A DNA stretch of 64,000 nt, taken from NCBI RefSeq assembly GCF_015710975.1, contig NZ_CP049783.1, forward strand, positions 5,466,001-5,530,000, read 5' to 3'. Made by a program: the position numbers and the translations under genes. The notes under the pieces are model-generated. The model made no database searches, was not told where the DNA came from, and worked only from the letters and a program-made list of their open reading frames with translations. Of the stretch, positions 8,824 to 18,361 are shown in pieces (within the stretch, counting starts at the first letter, position 1; every line of letters starts with the position of its first letter). The DNA comes from Paenibacillus polymyxa. Its GTDB lineage: Bacteria; Bacillota; Bacilli; Paenibacillales; Paenibacillaceae.

Positions 8824-10104
8824 CTATTCCCCCTTCTGGTCTCTCAAGAAATAAATAGTGTCCAGTCGGAACGTCCGGGCGGCATCCTGAACATCCTGCA
8901 CCTTGACTGCCTCCACCTGGCTCAGCAGCTCCTCGACCGTCCGCTCTTTGCCGGAAAGCTGTCTGTTAAAATCATAGGCAATCATCTCAAAAGCGGAGTC
9001 CTGCATTTCCTTTAGCAAGTTGCGTATCATTGCCTGCGTTTGGGTCATTTCCAGCTCGGTAATTGCTCCATTTTGTGTATCTTCCAGTTGCTTGCGGATA
9101 ATAGTAACCGCTTTTTCATAATTAGGAATTTCGATACCGGATTGTATTGTGCCAATGCCTTTATGCCCGTCATAGCGTGACGAAGCATAGTACGCCAAAC
9201 TCTCCTTCTCCCTCACATTGACAAACAGCTTTGAATGCGGATACCCACCCAGAACGCCATTGTACATTAATGCAGAAGCATAACGTTTATCGCCATACGT
9301 AATAGGGGTTCGTAGCCCCATGTTGAGCTTGCCTTGGTTTACATCAAGACGCTCTACTATAGTTTGAACATCACGTTCTACCGATTTGGGCTGTTCAGGT
9401 ACATATCCCGTTTCCGTCGAGCGGTTTAATTGAAAATAGCGATCCACAAACTTTTCAACTTCTTCCAGCGTGGTATCTCCCACGACGTATAAATCCATGC
9501 TGGCATTATTCAGCCAGTCTCCATAAGCCTCATACAAATTTTGTGCATTTATGCTGTCCAGATCTGATCGTTGACCAAGAGGATGCAGACGATAAGGCTC
9601 ATCTTTGCACATCTCCTCCATACAGCGCTCCCCAGCATAACGTATTTTATCGTTAACTATAGATTCCAGCTTCTTACGAACATTTTCTCGTTCCTGCTGT
9701 ACATATCCCGTTTGAAATGCACCGTTTTCCAATGCAGGCTTCGTCAGAACCTCTCCAAGGAAAGAAAACGAACGATCCAGCAAACTATCCGGACTGCTTA
9801 CAAAGTTGTCATTAATTGTATCCATGCGAAATTGCACGATCTGATAATCTCCACGTTTATATACATCGAATCCAAAACCCGCACCATACAATTGTTCTAA
9901 CTGCTCTCTAAATTGTGTAGTCTGCGGATACGATTCTGTACCCCGTCGCAGAACGAAAGGTACCAGCCCCACACGAGTTACAGTTTCCTCACGTAGCGGA
10001 GTACCTACATACAACGATATGGCGAACGTCTTAAAGCGCTTGGTGGGCAGTACATGAATCCTTAGTTGTCTGCGTGTGCCACGCTCGAAACCTGTTTTGT
10101 TCAA
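8824..10104 (-). CDS. M16 family protein (YmfF-like), non-catalytic partner
   Basis: 426 aa M16-fold protein without the HXXEH zinc motif: at the matching place it reads LVPFVLRRGTES. Family knowledge: bacterial M16B enzymes often work as heterodimers in which one subunit has the metal site and the other supplies substrate-binding residues. SLAYYASSRYDGHKG in the C-terminal half fits that role, which is inference. Start: TTG at 10104 is 8 bases from AAGGAG; a TTG two codons earlier is too close. Tightly coupled to the YmfH-like gene. Confidence 0.88.
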   Translation of the reverse strand: MNKTGFERGTRRQLRIHVLPTKRFKTFAISLYVGTPLREETVTRVGLVPFVLRRGTESYPQTTQFREQLEQLYGAGFGFDVYKRGDYQIVQFRMDTINDNFVSSPDSLLDRSFSFLGEVLTKPALENGAFQTGYVQQERENVRKKLESIVNDKIRYAGERCMEEMCKDEPYRLHPLGQRSDLDSINAQNLYEAYGDWLNNASMDLYVVGDTTLEEVEKFVDRYFQLNRSTETGYVPEQPKSVERDVQTIVERLDVNQGKLNMGLRTPITYGDKRYASALMYNGVLGGYPHSKLFVNVREKESLAYYASSRYDGHKGIGTIQSGIEIPNYEKAVTIIRKQLEDTQNGAITELEMTQTQAMIRNLLKEMQDSAFEMIAYDFNRQLSGKERTVEELLSQVEAVKVQDVQDAARTFRLDTIYFLRDQKGE

Positions 10105-10216
10105 GTCCAAAACTCCTTTGTGACGTCAATTTGCGTCTAGCCTTTGATTAGCAATAGCTACTGTACATCTTTTTCCTGTAAAGAGGTAAAGTGTACCAAT
10201 CTTTATTCTAACCATG

Positions 10217-10266
10217 CAAAAGCCAAGAAGCAACCGGAGACAAGCTCCCGGCTGCTTCGGCTTTTT
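10217..10266 (-). terminator. Terminator after sleB
   Basis: AAAGCCGAAGCAGCCGG pairs with CCGGTTGCTTCTTGGCTTT (minus strand) to give a long imperfect stem that begins in the sleB stop codon. It has runs of T or A on both sides, so it could act in both directions. Confidence 0.85.
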
Positions 10267-11116
10267 ACATGCAGAAAATATGTTCCCCGATGGTTTTCAC
10301 CTGCGGACGGCTCCAAATCCATTTGGAGGTAGCTGTTTTAGGGTTAAAATAATATAGACATCCTCCGCTTGGGTCCCAGCCGTTCAGGGCTTGACGTACC
10401 GCCTTTTGTGCAGTCTCATTCGGCGTGAGCCAGATTTGGCCGTCTGCTACAGCAGTGAAAGCCCCCGGCTGAAAGATTACCCCAGACGGTGTATTCGGAA
10501 AACTTGGCGACTTGACCCTGTTCAAAATAACAGCCGCCACGGCAACTTGTCCTTCAAACGGCTCACCGCGGGATTCACCATAGACCGCATTGGCCATGAT
10601 TTTAAGATCGTTTTCAGACAGTCCCATGGTGTTGGCTGATCCCATCGTTTCCTCATTTTGATCAGATTTATCGTTTTTGTTCGCTGCCTGTCCCTGATCA
10701 GAACCTTGATTATTACGATGCATAGGCGTTTCCGTCGGCTTCCAGTGTGGAGTAGCATTCACCAGCTTTAATTTGGTTTTCGCACCAACCACTCCATCGG
10801 GTCTGATACCAAACTCCTTTTGAAAACCCTTTACAGCCTTTAGTGTACTGCTGCCAAAATGGCTGTCCACTTTTCCGCCAAAAAAACCCAGCAGCTTCAA
10901 TCGTGATTGCAGTTCATATACATCCTGGCCATAAGAGCCAAAATCAACCGCTTCTGAACTGAATGTCGGCTGAACAGGCTGCGCCGCTGTTACTTTCTGC
11001 TGCGTGCTTGGCGACTCTACTCGCTGCTGTACAGAGTCGTTTTTAAAAAGTCCTGTGTACGTAATAGCCGAGGCTGCGAGGATACCCGTGCAAATCCAGA
11101 CCATTGTTTTTTTCAT
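10265..11116 (-). CDS. sleB: Spore cortex-lytic enzyme / cell wall hydrolase SleB
   Basis: 283 aa secreted enzyme. N-terminal signal/anchor segment (MKKTMVWICTGILAASAITY), a peptidoglycan-binding repeat domain (about 58-118, YGQDVYELQSRLKLLGFFGG) and a C-terminal Hydrolase_2 domain (about 165-283) with MANAVYGESRGEPFEGQVAV and WDPSGGCLYYFNPKTA. SleB is a lytic transglycosylase that degrades cortex during germination; the catalytic Glu should be the one in VYGESRGE. A sigma-G-like promoter upstream fits forespore expression. In B. subtilis sleB lies elsewhere with ypeB; no ypeB is next to it here, so a related spore hydrolase remains possible. Confidence 0.85.
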   Translation of the reverse strand: MKKTMVWICTGILAASAITYTGLFKNDSVQQRVESPSTQQKVTAAQPVQPTFSSEAVDFGSYGQDVYELQSRLKLLGFFGGKVDSHFGSSTLKAVKGFQKEFGIRPDGVVGAKTKLKLVNATPHWKPTETPMHRNNQGSDQGQAANKNDKSDQNEETMGSANTMGLSENDLKIMANAVYGESRGEPFEGQVAVAAVILNRVKSPSFPNTPSGVIFQPGAFTAVADGQIWLTPNETAQKAVRQALNGWDPSGGCLYYFNPKTATSKWIWSRPQVKTIGEHIFCM

Positions 11117-11164
11117 ATGCTGCGCTCTACCTTTCTTTTGTGGGATTAACAGGATGGCTACGTT

Positions 11165-11195
11165 TATTATGACAAGCTCCGCTAGAAGCTATTCA
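11165..11195 (-). promoter_or_regulatory. Sigma-G/F-type promoter of sleB
   Basis: Minus strand: -35 TGAATA (11190-11195), 18-base spacer, -10 CATAATA (11165-11171). This is close to the forespore consensus TGAATA / CATACTA. It starts about 50 bases before sleB. B. subtilis sleB is under sigma-G, which agrees. Confidence 0.7.
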
Positions 11196-11246
11196 CCCTT
11201 TTAATCTTCTTTGAGCAGGCAGTTCCACACCTCAAAAAAACATCAC

Positions 11247-11314
11247 AAAAAAACGCTATTTGCGTGCATGGAGTTGTCATATTTAACAACTCATCATGCG
11301 TACAAACAGCGTTT
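11247..11314 (-). terminator. Terminator after ftsK/spoIIIE
   Basis: Minus strand: AAACGCTGTTTG pairs with CAAATAGCGTTT across a loop that contains inner pairings (GTACGCATG with CATGCACGC, GTTGTTA with TGACAAC), followed by TTTTTTT. It separates ftsK from the sleB promoter. Confidence 0.88.
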
Positions 11315-11341
11315 AAATGGAATGCTGATAAAAGATAATGC

Positions 11342-14023
11342 TCAGGAGCTAACTTTATTTTGCTGATATTGTTCCATTGAGATAAGTACCTCACGGGGCT
11401 TACTTCCCTCGTAAGGACCGATGACACCGCGGGCTTCCATGGAGTCAATCAGTCGGGCAGCACGTGTATAACCGATCCGCATACGGCGCTGAAGGAGCGA
11501 AACGGAAGCTTGTTTAGCCTCCAAAATGATGTTGACAGCCTGATCATACAGCTCATCCAGCATTTCATCCGCATCAGTGGATACCTCTTCCACCTCAGGC
11601 ACAAGCGTTTCATCATACTGAGCTTCACCCTGTTCACGCACATAGTTAACAATGTTTTCCACTTCCTGATCACTCATAAACGCTCCCTGAACGCGGACTG
11701 GTTTGGAAGCCCCCATCGGCATGAACAGCATGTCACCACGTCCGAGCAGTTTCTCAGCACCGCCCATATCCAGTATGGTGCGGGAATCCACCTGCGAAGA
11801 AACGCCGAAGGCAATACGTGAAGGAATATTGGCTTTAATAACCCCTGTAATTACATCAACCGAAGGTCTTTGTGTTGCAATAATCAGATGGATGCCTGCT
11901 GCACGCGCCATTTGGGCAAGACGCGCAATCGCATCCTCCACATCTCCTGCAGCAACCATCATTAAATCTGCCAGCTCGTCCACAATAACGACAATGTAAG
12001 GCAGAAATGCATCCGGGTTATCCTTCATCAAATTGTTGTAGCCCTCAATATTACGGGTGCCTGATTTGGAAAACAACTCATACCTTTTTTCCATTTCAAC
12101 TACGATTTTCTTCAATGCCAGTGAGGCACGCTTGGGATCAGTCACGACCGGAGCCAATAAATGGGGGATTCCGTTGTACACGTTCAACTCCACCATCTTG
12201 GGATCAACCATCAGAAATTTTACCTCATCTGGCTTCGCTTTGTACAAAATACTCGTGATAATCCCATTGATACACACCGATTTACCCGAACCCGTAGCTC
12301 CAGCTACAAGCAGATGGGGCATCTTAGCTAAATTACCAACAATCGTTTGTCCTGCAATATCACGGCCAAATGCAATCGACAAATTGGAAACTGATTCCTG
12401 GAAAACTGTCGTTTCCATTACCTCACGCATGGTTACGATAGAAACTTCATTATTCGGAACTTCTATTCCTATGGCGGACTTGCCGGGAATAGGTGCCTCC
12501 ATACGGATATCCTTTGCAGCAAGCGCAAGTGCAATGTCATCCGTCAGACTTACAATCCGGCTAACCTTCACGCCAATGTCCGGTTGGATTTCATAGCGTG
12601 TGACGGCTGGGCCACGTACAACCTCCAGCACTTTCGCCCGAACACCGAAGCTTTCCAGCGTGGCCTCCAGCTTGCGTGCTGTTTGCATGTAATCCTTTTG
12701 TCCCATACCTTTGCCTGCATTTTGCGGTTTGGCAAGCAAACGGAACGATGGAAGCTTGTACGGCTTAGGCGGTGGTGGAGCTGGAATAGCTACATTGTTC
12801 CCTTCAGCTTCTTCGCCTGTCAATCCATTAGCAATCGTCTGAGCCAGTTTCTGGGCTTCTTCTGATGTCCCATGGATCGTTGCCGAATCATTTATATTTA
12901 TATTCGTATTCGCATCGGCATCCATAAAATTACTATCCAGAGGTTCATCAATGGAATCGTTCCGCACTCCACCTGTCAGGGAGTCTTCAAGTTCAGCCTC
13001 TGATCTTTTTTCCTCATTTTTCACTTGTTCGAAGAAGTCCCTAATGATTGGCGATCTTTTTACCGGAATTGAGGCTTCCTGCTCAGCGTGTTCGATTACG
13101 TCAGACAGCTCTTCTCCCTGATTGCCATTTCTCCACTGAGGCTGCACGTCACCAGCCTCATATAGAAGATCATGTTCATCTTCATCCGCATGTGCAGTTT
13201 GCTCTTCCTTGTCCGCCTTATCTGTATTTTTAAGGCCAAACAACTGAAAGAAAATTGGCTGCTTGCGTGCTGGAGGCTGCATTTCATCAAAATCATCATC
13301 CATATCCTCTTCATAGGCAGGAATAGGCTCAGATTTGGGTTTTCTATTTCCACTGCCTTTGCTAGATGCAGAAAGCGGAGTGGCTTTACCAGTCCATTTT
13401 TTCCGCACGCTTCCCCCGGCTGTCAGTAGCTTGGTCTTTACAATCCGCACTAAATCCACATAAGACAGCTGGGTCATCAGCATAAAACAAATGACGAACA
13501 TGACAATCATGATCAGCTTAGCTCCTGTGAGACCAAACAGCCACAACAGAACGGTAAGCTGTAATGCGCCAACGTAGCCCCCGCTAATATCCTTATTCAG
13601 CATCGAGGTATGGCCTTGCTGATCAGGCGACAGCAACTGCTCACGCATATCTATATGTATCTGGCTCATCACTCCGCCCGGCTGAAGCGCGTTAATCGGT
13701 CCCAAACGCTGCTCCATAGATGAAATAGAACTCATAAGTGTAAAGGCAAATACCAACAACAGCAAACCCGTCTTCCGTGAGTTCCACTGGTTCGGCCACT
13801 TGCGGTGAATCATCACCATCAGACCATAATAAATGCCAATCAGGGGAATCACAAAATAAAATTTCCCCAGTACAAGCCCAAACATCTTGGATAGCGACCG
13901 ACCAACTGCCGCTTCACCCGATAACGCAATGACCGCCAATGTAATCAGCACAATGCCGTAAATTTCATATTTTAAAACTCCGCCAAATATGGCTTTCTTT
14001 TTTCTTTTTCTTCTTCTGGACAT
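11342..14023 (-). CDS. spoIIIE: DNA translocase FtsK/SpoIIIE
   Basis: 893 aa. Four N-terminal transmembrane segments (within about residues 15-185), a charged linker (about 210-400), then the RecA-like motor: Walker [12 protein letters not shown], Walker [15 protein letters not shown]. The C-terminal winged-helix gamma domain is visible ([20 protein letters not shown]), which reads polar KOPS/SRS-like sites. It pumps chromosomal DNA through the division or sporulation septum. Position after tepA-ylzJ matches B. subtilis spoIIIE rather than sftA. ATG follows a GGGGGGTGA site; terminator downstream. Confidence 0.95.
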   Translation of the reverse strand: MSRRRKRKKKAIFGGVLKYEIYGIVLITLAVIALSGEAAVGRSLSKMFGLVLGKFYFVIPLIGIYYGLMVMIHRKWPNQWNSRKTGLLLLVFAFTLMSSISSMEQRLGPINALQPGGVMSQIHIDMREQLLSPDQQGHTSMLNKDISGGYVGALQLTVLLWLFGLTGAKLIMIVMFVICFMLMTQLSYVDLVRIVKTKLLTAGGSVRKKWTGKATPLSASSKGSGNRKPKSEPIPAYEEDMDDDFDEMQPPARKQPIFFQLFGLKNTDKADKEEQTAHADEDEHDLLYEAGDVQPQWRNGNQGEELSDVIEHAEQEASIPVKRSPIIRDFFEQVKNEEKRSEAELEDSLTGGVRNDSIDEPLDSNFMDADANTNININDSATIHGTSEEAQKLAQTIANGLTGEEAEGNNVAIPAPPPPKPYKLPSFRLLAKPQNAGKGMGQKDYMQTARKLEATLESFGVRAKVLEVVRGPAVTRYEIQPDIGVKVSRIVSLTDDIALALAAKDIRMEAPIPGKSAIGIEVPNNEVSIVTMREVMETTVFQESVSNLSIAFGRDIAGQTIVGNLAKMPHLLVAGATGSGKSVCINGIITSILYKAKPDEVKFLMVDPKMVELNVYNGIPHLLAPVVTDPKRASLALKKIVVEMEKRYELFSKSGTRNIEGYNNLMKDNPDAFLPYIVVIVDELADLMMVAAGDVEDAIARLAQMARAAGIHLIIATQRPSVDVITGVIKANIPSRIAFGVSSQVDSRTILDMGGAEKLLGRGDMLFMPMGASKPVRVQGAFMSDQEVENIVNYVREQGEAQYDETLVPEVEEVSTDADEMLDELYDQAVNIILEAKQASVSLLQRRMRIGYTRAARLIDSMEARGVIGPYEGSKPREVLISMEQYQQNKVSS

Positions 14024-14126
14024 ACAAGGTCACCCCCCAGAAGAATATTATACCACGTCACTCGCTATCCGCACATATGTTCTTTTTCAGCAGCAAATGA
14101 CCTATTTCTGTACTATTCGACAGCTT

Positions 14127-14339
14127 CTATGACCACTCAATGATCTGACCTGGTCCATAACGAGGATTGAGGTAGGCATCCAATGGACAGTCCAAGAGCC
14201 TTACTATGATCCCCCGACGACTTTCAAGCGGCTGTACCTGCATAAGCAGACCATCTACCCGGACCTCTACAAGCTCCTCTGCCTCCTTCCACATACCTTC
14301 CCACACCAATTCCATTGGCATTACAGTATATAGTGTCAT
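14127..14339 (-). CDS. YlzJ-like small protein
   Basis: 70 aa, matching the YlzJ-like family: [20 protein letters not shown], then [12 protein letters not shown] and ...[14 protein letters not shown]. Soluble, no membrane segment; function unknown. Its ATG overlaps the tepA stop (ATGA), so it is translationally coupled to tepA and lies between tepA and spoIIIE exactly as ylzJ does in B. subtilis. Confidence 0.88.
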   Translation of the reverse strand: MTLYTVMPMELVWEGMWKEAEELVEVRVDGLLMQVQPLESRRGIIVRLLDCPLDAYLNPRYGPGQIIEWS

Positions 14340-15184
14340 TGGGGCAGCTCCTTGCTGTGCTCACTTGAAAGGGTTCCTGTAGGGGTGCCTGTGGCATTGG
14401 GCGAAAAAGGTGCATAAGGGGGCTGCTGTGGAGTCCCTGTCATGCCGTTCTGCTGACGGCGTGTCTCAATGATGGTATTCAACTGTTTCAGCGCCTCTCC
14501 TATACCACCAACCGCATCCATCAAACCGTATTTTACTGCATCAATTCCTCCGACCGCTGTACCAATGTCGCGGTTTAATTCACCAGTTTTGAACATCAGT
14601 TCCTTAAACCGCTCTTCTGTAATGCGAGAATGAGAAACGACGAAGCGGACGACACGCTCCTGCATTTTTTCCATATATTCAAAAGTCTGTGGGACTCCGA
14701 TGACCAGACCGCTCATACGAATTGGATGAATGGTCATCGTCGCACTCTCGGCAATATAAGAATACGTAGAAGATACAGCAATCGGCACACCGATGCTATG
14801 TCCACCTCCTATAACAATGGTCACTGTTGGTTTACTCATCGATGCGATCATTTCTGCAATAGCCAGTCCTGCCTCTACATCACCACCAACTGTATTCAGC
14901 AAAATCATTAATCCTTCGATACGTGGGTTTTGCTCTGCCGCTACCAACTGCGGAATAATATGCTCATATTTTGTTGTTTTGTTTTGAGGCGGTAAGATGA
15001 GGTGTCCTTCAATCTGACCGATAATCGTCATACAAAAAATATTGGACTCGCTTCCGGGCATGGAGGTTTGACCCAGCTGCTGTAAAGCCTCCATAGCAGG
15101 TAAAACGGGTCTTTGTCCAACCTCTGGTTGTTCTGGCGCTTCCGTTTCCTCGTTGCCAGAAGATAAATTGCTGTAATGTTCCAT
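14336..15184 (-). CDS. tepA: Translocation-enhancing protein TepA (ClpP-like)
   Basis: 282 aa ClpP-fold serine protease-like protein. Visible: [17 protein letters not shown], the nucleophile region [14 protein letters not shown], and TIHPIRMSG where ClpP places its catalytic His. TepA was linked to protein translocation/signal-peptide turnover and to spore coat function in B. subtilis. Start at 15184 because GAAAGGAAG lies just upstream of that ATG; the frame is open for 39 more codons with no ribosome-binding site. An acidic Gln/Glu/Pro-rich N-terminus precedes the fold. Coupled to ylzJ. Confidence 0.93.
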   Translation of the reverse strand: MEHYSNLSSGNEETEAPEQPEVGQRPVLPAMEALQQLGQTSMPGSESNIFCMTIIGQIEGHLILPPQNKTTKYEHIIPQLVAAEQNPRIEGLMILLNTVGGDVEAGLAIAEMIASMSKPTVTIVIGGGHSIGVPIAVSSTYSYIAESATMTIHPIRMSGLVIGVPQTFEYMEKMQERVVRFVVSHSRITEERFKELMFKTGELNRDIGTAVGGIDAVKYGLMDAVGGIGEALKQLNTIIETRRQQNGMTGTPQQPPYAPFSPNATGTPTGTLSSEHSKELPQ

Positions 15185-15413
15185 ATGGGTGATCTTCCTT
15201 TCGCTATACGGATCTATGTGCCCCGTCTTCACCCTATAGTATGGGATGGAAATGGAATATTTTATACCCACCTCCATGCCTTTCCTCGACCCTAAAATCA
15301 AAAAAAGCCTCTCTTCCCGCGGAAACCGTCCAATATTTCCTGCGGGAAGAGAGGCGACTGTGTGCCTGTGACTTAAGTTTTTAATTCAAGTTTTTGAACA
15401 TATTTCAATCGAA

Positions 15414-17093
15414 TCACACTTCCATTATAATTGGCAGAATCATCGGTCTGCGACGAGTTTGCTCATACAAGAAGCGACCCAGTGCATCCTTGACATTTGT
15501 CTTCAGGGAAGCCCATTCATTTACATTTTCACTCATGAGCTTATGCAGTGTACTTGAAACAATACGATTTGCTTCATCTAGCAAACCTTCTGATTCACGA
15601 ACATACACGAAACCACGGGAAATGATATCTGGGCCTGACTTAATCGTGCCATCTTGCTTGCTCAGTGTGACAACCACTACCAAAATACCGTCCTGTGACA
15701 ACAATTTGCGGTCGCGCAACACGATATTTCCTACATCTCCTACACCTAGTCCATCGATCAGTACGTTACCTGCTGTAACTTTACCCGCTCTGCGTGCTCC
15801 GCCATTCTGAATTTCAATGACTTCACCGATATCCGTGATAAAGATATTTTCAGGCTCGATACCTACTCCTTCGGCAAGAAGAGCGTGACGACGTTGCATT
15901 CTGAACTCACCGTGAATTGGCAAGAAGAATTTTGGCTTCATCAGATTCAGCATCAGCTTGAGTTCTTCCTGGCTGCCGTGTCCAGAAACGTGGATACCAG
16001 GATTAGCTGCGCTGTAGTATACATTGGCACCCAGACGGAACAGCTCATCAATAGTGCGTCCAACATATTTTTCATTACCTGGTACCGGAGTAGCTGCGAT
16101 GATCACTGAGTCCCCTGGAAGAATATCTACCTTACGATGCGTAGAACGAGCCATTCTTGTCAAAGCGGACATCGGTTCACCTTGACTACCTGTGCAGAGA
16201 ATAACTACGCGATCCGCTGACATTTTGCCCACTTCTTCAGGCTCAATCAGCATTCCATCTGGAATTTCCAAGTAGCCCAAATCAGAAGCAATACCTACGA
16301 CATTAACCATGCTGCGACCAATCACCGTTACTTTGCGTCCGGTTGCCTCAGCAGCATTAATGACCTGCTGAATGCGATGTACGTTCGAAGCAAAAGTGGC
16401 TACGACCACACGCTGTCTCGACTTGCGGAAAATATCTTCCAACACAATGCCAACGCTCTTTTCCGAAGGTGTAAAGCCCGGTTTTTCGGCATTGGTACTG
16501 TCTGACAATAAAGCCAATACGCCACGTGTGCCAATCTCAGCCATACGCTGCAAATCTGCATATTGTCCGTTCACCGGAGTATGATCAAATTTGAAGTCTC
16601 CTGTATGAACAACAGCGCCTTCAGGAGTATCAATGCAAACACCTACTGAATCAGGAATACTATGGTTGGTTTTGAAGAATGTTACTTTCAATGTGGAGCC
16701 CAGTTTGATTTCGGAATCAGCATTGATCAAAATACGTTTGGTTTCACCAAGCAGATTCGCTTCCTTCAGCTTGTTTTCCACCAGTCCCAGCGTCAATTTG
16801 GTACCATATACAGGTACATTCAAATGTTTCAGCACGTAAGGCAAACCGCCAATATGGTCCTCGTGACCATGAGTCAGCACAATGCCTCTTACTTTGTCGC
16901 GGTTCTCTGTAAGGTAGGAAATATCAGGAATAACGATATCGATGCCAAGCATGTCCTCTTCCGGAAATTTCAGACCGGAATCCACCACGACAATGTCATT
17001 GCCGTATTGAACGACATACATATTTTTCCCGATTTCACCGACGCCGCCCAAAGCGAAAATCATCAATTTATCGTTGTTTGTTTTTTTAGACAA
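15414..17093 (-). CDS. rnjB: Ribonuclease J
   Basis: 559 aa metallo-beta-lactamase/beta-CASP ribonuclease. The metal motif HGHEDHIGG is intact, followed by a beta-CASP domain and a C-terminal domain (RDRKLLSQDGILVVVV...). RNase J acts in mRNA decay and rRNA maturation as endonuclease and 5'-3' exonuclease. By position (between dapA and tepA) it corresponds to B. subtilis rnjB/YmfA, but the complete metal motif means it could be a fully active, J1-like enzyme. It starts with TTG at 17093, 11 bases after AGGAGG. Confidence 0.93.
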   Translation of the reverse strand: MSKKTNNDKLMIFALGGVGEIGKNMYVVQYGNDIVVVDSGLKFPEEDMLGIDIVIPDISYLTENRDKVRGIVLTHGHEDHIGGLPYVLKHLNVPVYGTKLTLGLVENKLKEANLLGETKRILINADSEIKLGSTLKVTFFKTNHSIPDSVGVCIDTPEGAVVHTGDFKFDHTPVNGQYADLQRMAEIGTRGVLALLSDSTNAEKPGFTPSEKSVGIVLEDIFRKSRQRVVVATFASNVHRIQQVINAAEATGRKVTVIGRSMVNVVGIASDLGYLEIPDGMLIEPEEVGKMSADRVVILCTGSQGEPMSALTRMARSTHRKVDILPGDSVIIAATPVPGNEKYVGRTIDELFRLGANVYYSAANPGIHVSGHGSQEELKLMLNLMKPKFFLPIHGEFRMQRRHALLAEGVGIEPENIFITDIGEVIEIQNGGARRAGKVTAGNVLIDGLGVGDVGNIVLRDRKLLSQDGILVVVVTLSKQDGTIKSGPDIISRGFVYVRESEGLLDEANRIVSSTLHKLMSENVNEWASLKTNVKDALGRFLYEQTRRRPMILPIIMEV

Positions 17094-17184
17094 ATGAATC
17101 TAAACCTCCTATGGTAGTTGGACGTCGTACCTTGATTTGTTATTTAATTTTCAAAAAAATACCGCACCCAGTCACTTGACCCCA

Positions 17185-17214
17185 TTATACATGATTAAAA
17201 TACGAAAAAACAAG
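17185..17214 (-). promoter_or_regulatory. Sigma-A promoter of rnjB
   Basis: Minus strand: -35 TTGTTT, 18-base spacer, -10 TATAAT (the plus strand reads ATTATACATG near 17185). It lies about 95 bases upstream of the TTG start and separates rnjB from the dap genes. Confidence 0.75.
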
Positions 17215-17302
17215 TCATCCTGTTCGTTACGCTAGGTTTCCCATTGCCTTCCCAAACCATAAGTAAGTGTCATTTTATCTACATACCTGATTAACAGCAT
17301 AG

Positions 17303-17331
17303 CAAAAAGGACGTTCTATAAGAACGCCCTT
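17303..17331 (-). terminator. Terminator downstream of dapA
   Basis: Minus strand: AAGGGCGTTCT / AGAACGTCCTT, an 11-bp stem with a 4-base loop, followed by TTTTT. It lies just downstream of a structured segment (17341-17405), so the two together look like an attenuator or a small RNA with its own terminator. Confidence 0.9.
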
Positions 17332-17340
17332 CATGCCAGA

Positions 17341-17405
17341 GGACCTTGTCAGACAATAACCGAGTCGGTGTTGCACCTACCGACTGCCCTTAACAAGGGT
17401 ACTCC
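17341..17405 (-). ncRNA. Candidate structured RNA between dapA and rnjB
   Basis: In the 345-base gap between rnjB and dapA the minus strand reads a compact fold: an outer pairing GGA(GUA)CC with GGUCC, hairpin CCCTT-GTT-AAGGG, and hairpin AGTCGGT-N9-ACCGACT, with a terminator 10 bases further on. The CCCTT arm could also pair with the terminator's AAGGG, giving a possible anti-terminator. I do not recognise a known riboswitch class. The rest of the gap holds the rnjB promoter and leader. Confidence 0.45.
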
Positions 17406-17438
17406 TTATATTTGTAAACATCTTACAGCTATTTCTTT

Positions 17439-18320
17439 TTAGCGGGTAAATAAATTCTTAATAAACTTCGCTTCATCTTCGGTAGGAGGAATAAGCGGCA
17501 ACCGAACTGAACCTACCTTAATCCCTCGTAATTCTAATGCATACTTTACAGCCACCGGATTAGGTAGAGGATGAGGACAGCCGAACATGCCCTTAAAAAT
17601 TGGGAACAACTGCTGATGCAGTTTGGCTGCCTCCTGCGCGCGTCCCCCTACAAATGAATCCAACATCCGCTTCATTTCTGCACCTACCACGTGGCTCGCT
17701 ACGCTGATAATGCCATAAGCACCTACAGCCATGGCTGGCAGTCCGGATGCATCATCCCCGGAATAAACCAGAAAGCCTTCTGGTGCTGACGCTGCAATCT
17801 GTGTGACCTGTGCAAGTGATGCACATTCTTTGGTTCCTACAATGTTCGGAATTTGTGCAAGTCGCAGTGTCGTTTCAGCTGTTAGGCTGGCTCCGGTACG
17901 GCTTGGAACATTATACAGTATAGCTGGAAGGGATGTGGAGTTTGCAATACTTTTGAAATGCTGATACATCCCTTCCTGATTCGGTTTATTATAATATGGC
18001 ACTACCAGCAGCACACCGTCTGCTCCCGCCTGCTCCGCAGCACGGGTGAGATGGATGGAATGACGTGTATTATTGCTTCCCGTCCCGGCAATAATTTTAC
18101 ATCGCCCAGCTGCTTTTTCTACAACAAATGCAAACAACTTAATTTTTTCATCATCGCTCAGGGTAGGAGACTCCCCTGTTGTTCCAGATACAACAAGTGA
18201 CTCTGAATGCTGTTCTTCTATTAAGTAATCAATCAACGAGGACAATGCAGTCCAGTCAATCTCTCCTTGCTGATCAAAAGGTGTCACCATTGCGGTAATC
18301 AATCTGCCGAAGTTCACCAT
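17439..18320 (-). CDS. dapA: 4-hydroxy-tetrahydrodipicolinate synthase
   Basis: 293 aa. Condenses aspartate semialdehyde with pyruvate, the first step of the diaminopimelate/lysine and dipicolinate branch. Visible: GTTGESPTLS, the Tyr in ILYNVPSRTG and the Schiff-base Lys in GTKECASL. Start at 18320 because AAAGGAGG lies 5 bases upstream; the frame is open for 12 further codons. It is the third gene of asd-dapG-dapA, about 40 bases after dapG, and is followed by a structured segment and terminator. Confidence 0.96.
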   Translation of the reverse strand: MVNFGRLITAMVTPFDQQGEIDWTALSSLIDYLIEEQHSESLVVSGTTGESPTLSDDEKIKLFAFVVEKAAGRCKIIAGTGSNNTRHSIHLTRAAEQAGADGVLLVVPYYNKPNQEGMYQHFKSIANSTSLPAILYNVPSRTGASLTAETTLRLAQIPNIVGTKECASLAQVTQIAASAPEGFLVYSGDDASGLPAMAVGAYGIISVASHVVGAEMKRMLDSFVGGRAQEAAKLHQQLFPIFKGMFGCPHPLPNPVAVKYALELRGIKVGSVRLPLIPPTEDEAKFIKNLFTR

Positions 18321-18361
18321 GCTGCCTCCTTTTTTTGCAAGTCCGAGCACGGACAATGCGC

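Noticed and set aside
17361..17385. Sequence resembling the terminal hairpin of Cas9 tracrRNA (ACCGACTCGG-like)
   Set aside because: Only a short self-complementary GTCGGT/ACCGAC motif is shared; there is no repeat array or cas gene in the window.
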